A stretch of 64,000 nt of DNA from Eriocheir sinensis (Eukaryota > Arthropoda > Malacostraca > Decapoda > Varunidae). Positions 26,950 through 38,250 of this stretch are shown one piece after another (the first letter of the stretch is position 1; the number at the start of each line of letters is the position of its first letter). The notes beneath the pieces are model-generated. The model did not search any database. It was not told the DNA's origin and saw only the letters and a program-made list of their open reading frames with translations. The stretch covers positions 8,674,509 through 8,738,508 of the forward strand of contig NC_066520.1 of the NCBI RefSeq assembly GCF_024679095.1. Reading direction: 5' to 3'. The translations under genes were made by a program, and so were the position numbers.

Positions 26950-28145
26950 ATGCCAACAGAACTAAAAAAAAAAAAGTCGAGTTGTAGAAATATTAACAGA
27001 ACCACCAAAAGGAATCCAAATAACAGCAACACCATCACCATCATCACCATCATCATCATCAACCGTAGCAGTATCCACGTTGGTTTAGCACCCCATCAAT
27101 CACTGTCGGCCGTTCTTTGCCCCGCGCTGACACTGCCAATGACCGGGACAGCAACAGTGACGCCGAGTGGGATCCAGTGGCCAGCGATGGATTGGGACAG
27201 TGACAGATGGCTTGAGAGATAAATAGATAGCTAGATACAGAGAGGGGGAAAATAATAAAGTATGTAATGGAGTTCTACTATTTACCCTCATGCGTTCTAA
27301 TCCAGGGTTTGTGTTCCCAGACGCTCCCACCACTCACGTCAACTATTTCCAAAGGCCAAAACGGATATCAATCTTGCTTCCATTGGTGTTTTTCACGTTC
27401 ATGGTACAGAAGAAGGGTCAAACTGCCACCAGGGTCATAAGCTACACCTGGAAATACCCACAACCCCTACGAAAACGCTGTCAAAAGTGAGTGTGCAGCG
27501 GCGAAGCGTATGAGCATATGACCACAGGTTGTCCCCAGCTTACCATCCAGTTTCATTTTCCTTTCCCTTACACCTTCCTTTCTCTTTCATCCTTTTCAGA
27601 CCTCACTGTTTCCACATCCACCACTTCTTCTGCAGCAAGGTATTTATATTCTCTCCCACAACTCAAGTCTTCATCCCTCCTTTCAACTTGGGCTATAGAA
27701 AAAAAAAAAACTCCCTCAACACGCTGGTCTTATAAAAAGGACAAATGGAAAAACCAAACTCGTATAACCCGATTCCGTTCCAGAGATGTTTTCAATGCCC
27801 TTCCTTCTAAGAATCTAACTCACTGAGGGAAGGAAAAAAAGATAGCGAGAACGTCGTTTTCTAAGGGACGGGTGAGGGAGCCGTGTACAGCAAAATCCCT
27901 CAAACTACATCGCGCGAAAATCCGATTTTATCTTTAGTTTCACCCTCGCGACCCTTTTGGAAGCCTCCTGACGATGCTGAGAACTCTTTTACATCCTGCC
28001 CTCTGCTTTTAAGTTATGTATTTGTGAAGTAGTGGCACACTAAACAGTCTTTCATCGCGACCCGTACGCTAAAGATCCATGGAGTGGGTATGCATCAATC
28101 CTTCAATCTGGAGGTAATCATTCATGTAGCCGAGAAGGTGTGTGG
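26950..28145. other. unique sequence, no recognised gene
   Basis: Mixed-composition sequence with ATC/ACC triplets near 27,030-27,060. A plus-strand frame (27,491-27,826) has no domain I recognise and lacks clear codon or splice support. Unclassified dispersed repeats are possible. Confidence 0.55.
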
Positions 28146-28158
28146 CAATGAGGAGGAA
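28146..28158. repeat. target-site duplication, copy 1 (13 bp)
   Basis: CAATGAGGAGGAA, identical to 29,468-29,480. It directly flanks the 3' (TCAATCAATC on plus) end of the RTE-type insertion. Confidence 0.88.
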
Positions 28159-29467
28159 TCAATCAATCAGTGGGGGAATACGCCGGGGGGCGCGTCGCCT
28201 CGCCCACCCTACGACGCCAAGCCTGGGGGTTCCTCCGGGCGAGTTTCCATGCAGGCCCCCTTCCCAACCCGAGTACCTCCCGGCAGGATCTATCGACTTG
28301 CTCAAACCACGAACTCCGTGGGCGTCCCCTTGGCCTCCTCCACTCAGGATTGTCTCTTATATAAGAGACAACCCGATGAGCAGGATCGGCTTCAGGGTAA
28401 CGTGTAACGTGCCCGTATAGCCAGAGTTGGCGTTGACGGACTATGCAGGTAATATATGTCGAATCAGTCTCACGGAGTAGTCGCTGGTTTGACACAAAGT
28501 TATTCCAGCGATATCCCATGATTCAGCGTAGACATTTATTACCAAAAGTATCAATCCGCCTCTCCAAGTCCCCATTAGTGTCCATGTCTCACAACCATAG
28601 AGTAAGACAGGGAGCACAAGGGACTTGAAGATCCGGATCTTTGTCCTTCTGCACAAGTATCGACAACGCCATATACTCGTGTTGAGCGATTCCATAACAC
28701 AGTAGGCCAGACAAACCCACCGTAAGACTTCCTGGCCAGACTCACCGTTGTTATGAACTACGCTACCAAGATACGTGAAACTTTTTGAGATCTCAACGTC
28801 CTCGCCACACGCATGAACAGACTGTACTGTTTCATCTAGCAAGCCTCCAAACACCTGTACCTTGGTCTTGGCCCAGGAGACCTAAAGTCCCAAGGGCTTC
28901 GCCTCCTCGTGCAGTGCCTCGAGAGCCATCACCAATATTCTCCAGCGTCTCCACCGAGACAAAGCCACTCCTAGATCTCGGGCGCTCTCCATTGTACTCC
29001 TTGGCAGCTCACAGAGTTTCACGTTTGAAGGTATCCCACAGTCCTACATGGTCCTTCAGGGTGCTGAGCACATCGAGCCGATTTGAGACTGTCTCTGCAT
29101 ACTCCTGAGCACATGCCAGGTCCTTCAGCCTCTCGAGATGGAACACAGTAGTGTTGCATCTCAAGATTCTTCTTGACCTGACATGAAGCTTGAGTGTTGC
29201 AACAAGCCTATGGTCAGTTGCAAATAACTCAGCACTCCGGTAAACCCTGCATTTCTGAAGGATCCTCCAACGAGTACTTACGAGGATGTGGTAAATCTCA
29301 TTAGCTACCCCTCCGGCATTGCTATACCAAGTCCAGCGGTGCAGCTCTGGTCTCTGGTACCAACACATAGCTCGTAGCCAACCCTGTCAGTGCCAGTAGT
29401 AGCACTGAAGTCGTCCAGGACAATGAGTGTGTCCCGGGGAGGGCAATGGTCTAATACGGAGTCAAGT
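28159..29467 (-). mobile_element. RTE-type retrotransposon, 5'-truncated and internally deleted
   Basis: The minus strand starts inside the endonuclease at 29,467 and ends at 28,159 with a short TGAT-type tail, as in RTE elements. It is flanked by a perfect 13-bp target-site duplication, so these limits are firm. Most of the reverse transcriptase is missing: near 28,940 the endonuclease-RT linker joins directly to the thumb region. A second, smaller deletion lies near 29,365 in the endonuclease. The insertion is 1,309 bp against about 3 kb for a full RTE. Confidence 0.9.
28163..29466 (-). pseudogene. RTE endonuclease-RT ORF remains
   Basis: 5' part: LDSVLDHCPPRDTLIVL then DDFSATTGTDRVGYELCVG, where the usual G-D-F-N box reads DDFS. 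Next come WYQRPELHRWTWYSNAGG, HILVSTRWRIL and FATDHRLV (D-H box). After the junction near 28,940: ILVMALEALHEEAKPLGL, a stop, KTKVQVFGGLLDETVQ, FTYLGSVVHNNG, LPVLLYGCETWTL. In a shifted frame it continues WLYGHVTRYPEADPAHRVV, PRGRP and RRRVGEATRPPAY to the stop at ~28,163. The catalytic YADD region is absent, so the copy is dead. Confidence 0.9.
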
Positions 29468-29480
29468 CAATGAGGAGGAA
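29468..29480. repeat. target-site duplication, copy 2 (13 bp)
   Basis: CAATGAGGAGGAA, identical to 28,146-28,158, directly abutting the 5'-truncated end of the RTE insertion. Confidence 0.88.
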
Positions 29481-30880
29481 GATTGGGAATATTAGGGACG
29501 GATAGGGAGGCTACAGGAAGAACGACTCAGCTTCGGCTAAACGTTCCGTCTTATGAATGAAGCGTGACGTTGATTGTCATGTGGCTGCGTAATGTGGAGT
29601 AATTACTTCAGGGACGTTAATGCACCTAATTGTGATTATTGTGATTTCCTGTAATACCAGCAATTAGAAGATGACGCGTTAATTGCTATTTCAGTTCTAA
29701 GTATATAATGAAGCTTTCCAATGATATCCTCGCTGTAAATATTTGCTCTATTCATTACTACATTAAGCCCTCTCAGTAATGTTTTTTTAGAGGGAAAGAG
29801 GATAAAACTTAAGTAATTTATCATGTGAAAATGCAATAAAAAACACAGAATGATTATGCTTTGTGGTACGTCATCATAATTATTTTAGCGTTAAACAGAC
29901 AAGTATTAATTAAGGGAAGAAGACTCCAGCGAACAGTTCACAAATCTTGCATGCCATTATGTGTCCTTCCGTGTGATTGGTCAGTTAAATATCAGGAATG
30001 TAGTGAAGCTGCTAAATTACAACCTTTTATTTACTCTTACTTTTTGCCTTTTTAATCCTTACTTTCTGCCCTTGAGCCGTTTCCACTACTGTAAAATTAA
30101 ACTTACATTCCTCATCATGCGTGTGAGAAAGAAACATGCTTAAGGACATTACCACACGTTTCATTGACAGAGTGTATCCTGATGGCATTGCATTACTAGG
30201 TGGTGGATGGGCCGTGGACGTAATGGGTTTATAATGGCAACGAGAGAAGATCGCGCTGCCCAATTCGCTCTTCTTTACGGCAGATTACACAAGAAAGCAC
30301 TTTATTTCGTGTATTCCGGCAAAAGGCAAGTGTTGCTTTGGAATGGTTCTGTCTTAGGATGGCCAGGTAATGTTTGGTAAGAAAAGGTTCCCATTAGGTT
30401 AGGTTAGGTTTAGCTTGATTGAGTTTGATTAGGTAAAAGAATAAGAATATATGGAGTCTAAGAGTTCCTAGTCGAAAATATTTAAATTGGTAGCCATATC
30501 TTACACTTTCTGTCAATACGAGACTGTAATAAATCTGGTATGAAAGTAAAACATTGACTAAACGGACCAAATTTTAAAGTTCTCTGGCTGGCCGAGGGTG
30601 GCGCTGGATGTAAAAAGTATTTGGTCCATTCAATAGGCCGATTCCTGAGTTGGGTTTCCGCGGTTTTAAAACATTTATATATATATTTTGTTATGCCAAT
30701 GTCCTGTGTAAGACTGTGGTCATTCATTATACCTATTTCTGATGAGTGTTTAACCGGTTTTAATTTTCATATATTTCTTTTTCAGGACAATTTAAACCTA
30801 CTACGTCCACTTAGCATATTCAGTGTACCACCACGTAAGATTTATGATGTTCCTGATCAATATCTCAAATTTCATTACGT
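29481..30880. other. unique AT-rich sequence, no recognised gene
   Basis: One of the longest stretches without simple repeats. No domain-bearing frame. TTAGG occurs three times in tandem at about 30,394-30,408, too short to be an interstitial telomere. 30,480-30,700 has a complex sequence of unknown nature. Confidence 0.55.
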
Positions 30881-30882
30881 TT

Positions 30883-31105
30883 TGTTAGGCTTCGATAGGG
30901 GAGTATCAAGACACCTCTCCACCCGAAATTGACCTCTCTTTTGGCCGCTCATCAATACTTTCATTTATAGGAGCAGTGATTAAGGAGCTTTTTTTCCCCA
31001 TTTATTTTTTTTACATTGAGCAGCTACCACTATCACCACCACCACCACAACCACCACTACCACCACCACCACCACCACCACCACTTCCTTTACTGAAAAA
31101 AAAAA
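30883..31105 (+). mobile_element. short 3' fragment of family D with internal CAC expansion
   Basis: GAGTATCAAGACACCTCTC is followed by a frame reading RGVSRHLSTRN and a stop, then the family 3' UTR (GACCTCTCTTTTGGCC, GGAGCAGTGATTAAGG, TTTTTTTACATTGAGC). It ends TCCTTTACTG plus a 10-A tail (31,096-31,105). Where other copies read TGCCCTTGAACTGAC, this one carries ~70 bp of CAC/ACC repeats (31,027-31,083). Confidence 0.75.
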
Positions 31106-31320
31106 TGTAGGGAAGTCGTTGTCTTGAGGAGTCTGGCGCGGGGTGCAAGGATGTTGAGCTAAGAAAATGTCCCTTCCACCTCCCTCCCTGCAACACCAGC
31201 GCCGCCACTACCAAGACTAATTAACTCAGATTTCCCCACCTGGCCTCCCGCTGCCCAGGTAAGTTCCAGGGCATGAGACTAATTAGGAAAGATGAGACTA
31301 GGCACCGAGAAAAACCGTTA

Positions 31321-31500
<180 letters not shown>

Positions 31501-31509
31501 ACCTTTCCT

Positions 31510-31936
31510 TCCATTCCTTCCCTTCCTTACCCCTCCCCGCGCAGCCCTTAAACCTTTCAGCCCCAGGACAGAGTGAAATATAATCGTGAATAAAGTTCCT
31601 TTCGCAAGCTGGGGAGGGAAGAGAAGAAGGGAGGAACCGGCTTGGAAATAAGGAAGAGGCGAGGAAGGCGAGGCGGGGAGGAAGAGAGCAGGAAGAGTGA
31701 GGAGATAAGAGAAGAGAAGACGTATACTGATAGATGCGTGATATTTAACCTCCTCAGACCCTCTCCATACTTGCCCATAGAATTAATGTGATGGAGGGAA
31801 GGGATGAGGGAGAGATACGGGCGAGGGGAGAAGAATGAGACGCGAAACAGTAATTCAAGACAAAGAGAAAAGGAAAATGCGAGAATATATATTGATACAC
31901 ACGCGTAGGGATGTGTGACAAACTGGAGGAAGCGAA

Positions 31937-31976
<40 letters not shown>

Positions 31977-32260
31977 ACACATCGTTGTCCTATAACCATC
32001 ACACACTCCAACTGGTTTCTTCTCTAATTATACCTTTTCCTCCAAGCTTCTCAATCCCATCTCCCTTCTTCCACAATTATCGTAGTTCCTCCATTTTCCC
32101 TTATTCTTCACCTTTCTCTAAACTACACGCGTCTTATATCACCTCTGTCCCGTTTTCATTCTTAAAAAACCCACTACTCCATCTATTTCTACTTAAGTTT
32201 TGCAACCCTTTCTTTTCTACCTTCTATTCATCATTATCGTTCTTGCAATAGTCAACCTCA
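31510..32260. other. mixed and low-complexity sequence, no gene
   Basis: Purine-biased to ~31,970 with a short GA run (31,940-31,972), then pyrimidine-rich sequence leading into the 66-bp minisatellite. Confidence 0.65.
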
Positions 32261-32261
32261 T

Positions 32262-33500
32262 TTATCACTCTTTCCCATTTTCTATTTCTTCTCCCTGACG
32301 CGTTATTCCATGTATTTCTGCCTCTGAGTAGCGGGCTTTCTTTTCACATTTGTTTCCTTTTTTATGCCCTTGAACTGACTCCTTTCCTGTAAAAAAAAAA
32401 AAAAAATCAACACTCATTTTCACTCCTTCCCATTCTTCTTCCTCTCTTACGCTTTGCTATTCGTATTTCAACACCCATTTTCACTCCTTCCCATTTTCCT
32501 TCTTACACTTTTACGCCCTTTTCCACGTATTTCAGCCCTTATTTTCACTCCTTCCCATTTTCCTTCTTACACTTTTACGCCCTTTTCCACGTATTTCAAC
32601 CCTTATTTTCACTCCTTCCCATTCTCATTCTTACACTTTTACACCCTTTTCCACGTATTTCAACCCTTATTTTCACTCCTTCCCATTCTCATTCTTACAC
32701 TTTTACACCCTTTTCCACGTATTTCAACCCTTATTTTCACTCCTTCCCATTCTCATTCTTACACTTTTACACCCTTTTCCACGTATTTCAACCCTTATTT
32801 TCACTCCTTCCCATTCTCATTCTTACACTTTTACGCCCTTTTCCACGTATTTCAGCCCTTATTTTCACTCCTTCCCATTCTCATTCTTACACTTTTACGC
32901 CCTTTTCCACGTATTTCAACCCTAATTTCCACTCCTTCCCATTCTCCTTCTTCTACTCGTACGCATTATGCTATGTCCATCAACACCCATTTTCACTATT
33001 TCCCATTCTTCTTCCTCACTAACGCAATATTTTACGTATTTCAACACCCATTTCCATCCCATTCTCCTTCTTCCACTCTTACGCATTATTCTACGCCTAT
33101 CAACACCCATTTTCACTATTTCCCATTCTCTTCTTCCTCCCTGACGCGATATTTTACGCATTTTAACATCCATTTCCACCCCTTCCCATTCTCCTTCTTC
33201 CACTCTTACGCATTACTGTACGTCTTTCAAAACCCATTTTCATTATTCCCATTCTCCTTCCTCACTAATGCCATATTCTACGTATTTCAACATCCATTTC
33301 CATCCCATTCTCCTTCTTCCACTCTTACGCATTATTCTACGCCTATCAACACCCATTTTCACTATTTCCCATTCTCCTTCTTCCTCACTAACGCCATATT
33401 CTACGTATTTCAACACCCATTTTCACTATTTCCCATTTTCCTCCTCACTGACGCGATATTCTACGTATTCCAACACACATTTTCACTCTTTCCCATTCCC
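32262..33500. repeat. 66-bp minisatellite with a dimeric higher-order section
   Basis: Units contain TTTCACTCCTTCCCATTCTC and CCACGTATTTCAACCC. Units from ~32,455 to 32,940 are near-identical at 66 bp. From ~32,945 to 33,370 two unit types alternate (TTCCACTCTTACGCATTA and TCACTAACGC-TATTTTACG variants), giving a ~120-129-bp dimer. Because 66 is a multiple of three, a 375-codon plus-strand frame stays open; it encodes only a 22-residue repeat and is not called a gene. A retroposon tail interrupts the array at ~32,322-32,406. Confidence 0.93.
32322..32406 (+). mobile_element. family D 3' tail inserted in the 66-bp minisatellite
   Basis: TCTGAGTAGCGGGCTTTCTTTT, then ACATTTGTTTCCTTTTTTATG and CCCTTGAACTGACTCC, ending in a 16-A tail (32,391-32,406). 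This matches the 3' UTR of the copy at 15,730-15,810 almost base for base. The flanks rejoin the minisatellite unit (TATTTC before, TCAACAC after). Confidence 0.85.
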
Positions 33501-33599
33501 TTCCTCGAGAACGTTTATGTTTATCACTACCCACAATTTTTTCCCCAGCCACCTTCATCCAGGCTCTTCCTTCCAGTATAATCGCTGCATTAACCACCT

Positions 33600-35460
33600 C
33601 CACCTCCTCCTCCTCCTCCTCCTCCTCCTCCTCCTCCTCCTCCACATCCTTCCCAACATTCAACGCCTCACCTCCCCATTGTCTGTCCGTCTGTCTGTCC
33701 GCACCATCTCCTAAACAAGCCGCGGGTTTTGCCAAGTTTGACGGAATTTTTAGCCGGTTAAGTTGTAATTCCGAGGAGCTGCTGCGAGTGACATTTGGAG
33801 CGCGAGATATGGTTCATTGTCGCTCCCCCCTTCCCCCCTTTCTCTCTCTATCTCTCCCTCTCTCTTTCTCTTTCTCTCACCCTCCTCTTCCTCTCTCCTT
33901 GGTTCTTCTTTTGTATTTCTCCTCCCCGGCTCAGTCTCTCCCTCCCTCCTCCTCTCCTTCCTGCCTTCTCCTTCTCCTCCTCATCTTGTTCAGGCTTATT
34001 CCCTTTCTCTCTTCCTTTTTTTTCTGTTCGTTTTCCTGCTCGTCTCACTGTTTTGTTGTTTTTGTTGTTGTTGTTGTTTTATGTGTCTTTTGCTATTCGT
34101 GTTTCTGGTTATGATGTTTTTTTTTGTTTTTTTTACTTTTACTGCTTCTCCTTTTTTTATTGTTTTCTTTATCCTTTTCGTCTCCTCCCTTCATCTTCCA
34201 CTTCTCTATTTTAAATTTCTTCTTTATCTGCTCTTCTTCCTTCTTTTTACTCCACACGTTTCCTTTTTCTAACCCGTTTCTGTTTTCCTGAGTTCCTTCT
34301 CCACCTTCTGTTTCTCTCGTTCCTCCTCTTCCTCTTCTTTTTTTTGTCTTCTTTATCCATCTTCCACTTCTCTATTTCATCCTTGTCCTTTTGCTTTTTT
34401 TTCCTTATTATTTATCTTCCACACATGTCTTCTAATCCTTTTTTTCTTTCTTCGTTTTTTTTTCCACCTCCTGTTTCTCTTCCTCTTCTTCCACCCATCT
34501 TCCACTTCTCTATTTCATCCTTATTCTTTTGCTTTTTTTTCGTTATTATTTATCTTCCACACATGTCTTCTTCTAATCCTTTTTTTCTTTCTACGGTTTC
34601 TTTTCCACCTCCTGTTTCTCTTCCTCTTCCTCCACGCATTCCTCCCACTCCTCTTCCTCTTCCTCCTCCTCCATTATGTACAAGATGCCTCCTTCTTGGA
34701 ATCGTTCGGCGGGGTAGTGAAAACAAGACTTGAGATCCTCGCCTCACGACTTCGCTTCCACGCCACACCTTCACACTTTTTGTTTCTCGTTCCTTTCATC
34801 CCCCTCAGCAGCTTGTCTTGTGTCTTTTTTCCCTTCTTTTCTTTATGTGGACGCTGACAGACTGACTGACTGACTGACTTCTACATTCGCCATTCTTCCC
34901 TTTCTTTCTCTTTCCTTTTGTGTTTTTCTTCAGATTTCTTTTGTTTTGTTTGAGCGTCGTTAATTTGTTTGGTGGCTTCGTCATTGTTTTTCTCTTTTAT
35001 CTTTTTCTATATCTCAATTTTTCTATTTATTTATTTTTGTATATCTATCTATCTATACCTTTCGTCGCCCATTCAATCACGTATATCTGTCTGTCTGTCT
35101 CTCTCTCTTTCTTCCTCCTCTTCTTTTTTTTTTCTTCTTCTTCTCCTTCTCCTTCTTCTTCTTCTTCTTCGTGTTCTTCTTCTCTGTGTTCTTTTTCTTC
35201 TACTTCTTCTCCCTTCTTCTTCTTCTCCTTCTTCTTCCTCTTCCCTTTCTTCTTTTTCCTCTTCTTCTTCTTATTATTATTATTCATCATCTTCTTCACC
35301 TTTCTCTTCACCTTCCTCATCATCTTCGCACCTTCTCTCCCTCACCTTTTTATTCTTCTTCACCATTTTCTCCCATCATCTTCCCATCCTTCTTCATCAT
35401 CTCCATCTTCCCCTTCTCCTCCTCCACCTCCTTAACCTACCTAATCTTCCTTCCTCACTC
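33600..35460. other. TCC run and long pyrimidine-rich region
   Basis: A TCC array (33,603-33,642), ~150 bp of mixed sequence, then 1.6 kb of C/T-rich plus strand with TTC runs (35,120-35,280). 34,335-34,640 contains a duplicated ~155-bp segment (CCATCTTCCACTTCTCTATTTC at ~34,357 and ~34,495). No gene. Confidence 0.8.
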
Positions 35461-35667
35461 CGCTAGCTAGTTTTTCTCTCCGACTCCCTCTGGTTTCCCC
35501 TTCTTCGTCCCTCACGCAACGTCGCCTCGCCACGCCCACCTCCCGCCTCCCTGCCCGTCCCTTCCCGCGGCCCAGTTGCCATCACCGTAAAGTAACACAC
35601 AGATGGAGAAAAAGCGCCGGGATAAGAGCTCCCTGTTGTGCGTGTTCGGCTGAGGCTGCGAGGGGGT

Positions 35668-36470
35668 GGGGGGGCGTTGGCTAAGGTCTCGGCCGCCGCT
35701 TTTCTTCTTCTTTTGGGCTAGGGGGGGTTCGTTCACCAATTCGTACGCGTCATTCCAGTTAGTATTTATGCCAATTAGTACGCATATCAGAGGGAACTGT
35801 CGCTCTGTGGATTCGGGTCTCCTCATCCCCTTTCTTCTTCCTTTAGGTTATGGGGGGGTGAGGGGGGGGGTCGCCAATTCGTACGCGTCTTTTCAGTTAG
35901 TATTCCATTCAGTCATTCCAGTTAGCATTCCAAGCACTCATTCCAGTTAGTGCTCCAATCAGTAATTCCAGTTAGTATTCCAATCACATTCCAGTTAGTG
36001 CTCCAATCACTCATTCCAGTTAGTGCTCCAATCAGTCATTCCAGTTAGTATTCCAATCACTCATTCCAGTTAGTGCTCCAATCACTCATTCCAGTTAGTG
36101 CTCCAATCACTCATTCCAGTTAGTATTCGAATTTGTCATTCCAGTTAGTATTTCAATCACTCATTCCAGTTAGTATTCCAATTTGTCATTCCAGTTAGTA
36201 TTCAATTAGTCATTCCAGTCAGTGTTCCAATTTGTCATTCCAGTTAGTATTCCATTTCGTCGTTCCAGTGTCTCTAATCACCCCTGTTTACTTGGATGAG
36301 GGTGTATTGGGGACGTTGGTTAAGGTTTCGTCAGCCCTTTTCTTCTTCCTTTGGGTCGTGAGGGAGTATTCGTCTATTTGTACGTGCCTTTCCAGTTGGT
36401 ATTCCAACTAATACGCACATCCGAAGTTTGCTATTGGATGAGGTTATGTTGGCTAGTTCGTACAAGTCAT
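35668..36470. repeat. 25-bp minisatellite nested in duplicated ~120-bp modules
   Basis: The core array (about 35,885-36,262) has units with CATTCCAGTTAGTGCTCCAA or the TATTCCAA variant, mostly 25 bp. It is bracketed by related modules with CTTTTCTTCTTC-TTTGGG, a G-rich run and TTCGTACGCGTC, at about 35,677, 35,825 and 36,314, plus a decayed one near 36,450. The 25-bp units resemble the end of the module, so the array probably grew from it. Confidence 0.9.
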
Positions 36471-36479
36471 CTCAATAGG

Positions 36480-37330
36480 TACTCATATTAAGAAGGAAAG
36501 AAAAAAATGTAGATTGAGCAAAGATCCACAATATATCCTGGCAAGTTGTCGTCCATTTTTTCACCTTTAAGTTTTCATCAAGTTATTGTTCTGCGTCTGT
36601 TTGCTAGTCAGTGTGTCTCAACGGCCCGAGGAGAAACTAAAGTAGGCAGGGGAAGTCTTGTTGAGTGTGCAAATATAAACTCTGCTCTGTGACATTTTCT
36701 CCCCGCCAAAACCTCTGCATGTGTCGGCCTGTGCATGCGATTCACTACCAAGGAAGCGACACTAGATATTTAACGCGGGGTACGTAATACTGACACTGAA
36801 ATTGAAGGACAAGCTGGAAAATCTATTCTATGCAAACTGTATTCGCTAGGCGAGTTATACTATAAATTATCTGGGTCAGTTTAATGTTAATGATACTCTT
36901 TAGGCTGTTTGTAATGCAAATTCTGTTGGTGTCAATCATACTCTCAACGTAAGCTGTAACACACTCACGGTGAAATAGGAAAAATGAGGTTGTGGGGAAA
37001 TTAAACTAAATATTGTCTAGATACATCGCACAAAAATCTTTCAGTAAATCATACCAAATAATCCACAAAATTCTAAAGGTAAATGATGTTAAATCCATCT
37101 CAGGTGAATATGCTACAAACTAAAAAGGGAAATCACACAATACAATAATTATCTCGTTAACTCACACAAAAACTCGCGGAAATATAATAAAAGAGAAACC
37201 ACCTCACCACGACGACAGGCAAGAAACTGAACAAAAAAAAGACACCAAAGGCTCAGACACGAGATGGAAGGAAAGCAGGGAAAATAAAAGCCTCCCATGA
37301 AAACAGTCCATGTCGCGCTGATGTGAACTA
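36480..37330. other. unique AT-rich sequence, nothing recognised
   Basis: Free of simple repeats over ~850 bp. No frame with a domain and no clear exon. Confidence 0.6.
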
Positions 37331-37529
37331 AAATTAGCGGAATGTTTCCTTTCAGCGTGCGTGCCCGCGAGGCCCATTTTCCCTCCTCCTCGCGGCGTCC
37401 TCACACACACTCGTCCCTCAGCCCCGCCGACCCCCGGGGAGATATTTCTGGATCACCAAAAGAGGGAACACGAGGGGGACATTCAGCCCCCTCCCCACCC
37501 CCCAAACCACTCTCTTGGACTCCGATACC

Positions 37530-38250
37530 TCCCACGCCTCTCCTCTCCTATTCTTCCCAATGTCTCCCTCACCTCCAGCAACACCCTTTTGGCCTTCTCT
37601 TCCTCTTCCTCTTCCCTACATTTCTTTCCTCGTCTTTCCCTCACGCAGCCCTGTTCCGTCTTACCTCTTCCTTTCTTCCTTCCTTCTAAACCTCTCCTCT
37701 CCTGTTCCCAATGTCTCCCTTACCTCCAGAAACACCGTATTTGCCTTCTCTTCCTCTTCCTCTTCCCTACATTTCTTTCCTCTTCTTTCCCTCACGCAGC
37801 CCTGTTCCGTCTTACCTCTTCCTTCCTTCCTTCCTTCCTTCCTTCTAAGCCTCTCCTCTCCTGTTCTCAATGTCTCCTTTACCTCCAGAAACACCCTATT
37901 GGCCTTCTCTTCCTCTTCCTCTTCCCTACATTTCTTTCCTCGTCTTTCCCTCACTCAGCCCTGCTCTCTCTTACCTCTTCCTTCCTTGTCTCCTACTTCA
38001 CAACACTCCCATCACTGGCCTCCTCTTCCCTTCATTCCCTTCCTCGCCTCTTCCTTATGTAGCCGTTTTGTCTTACTCCCTTCCTTCCTCTACTCCTTCC
38101 CTCAAAGCCTTCCCATCACTTTTCTGGCACCCTCTTCCACCCATTCCTTTACTCTCTACCCCGCTCACCGCTACAGCCCACTACCTCTCCCTTTCCAACC
38201 TCCTTTCCTTTCCCAGCATTTCTCTTTTCTCCATCTAGCTCCCCTTCATA
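37530..38250. repeat. ~157-bp pyrimidine-rich minisatellite, 3 good copies plus decayed units
   Basis: CCTCTCCTCTCCT starts units at about 37,537, 37,691 and 37,850. Each carries CTACATTTCTTTCCTC, CTCACGCAGCCCTGTTCCG and (CTTC)n. CTTC runs differ in length between units. Decayed units (to ~38,250) resemble the array at 40.35-40.96 kb. Confidence 0.9.

Noticed and set aside
27491..27826. 111-codon plus-strand frame
   Set aside because: No recognisable domain, composition close to background and no supporting splice or promoter signal.
30393..30408. TTAGG repeat, the arthropod telomere motif
   Set aside because: Only three copies, too few to call an interstitial telomeric array.
32454..33581. 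375-codon open frame with a 22-residue repeat
   Set aside because: A 66-bp minisatellite keeps the frame open automatically. Substitutions are not biased to third positions as far as I can see by eye, and an inserted LINE tail interrupts the same array.
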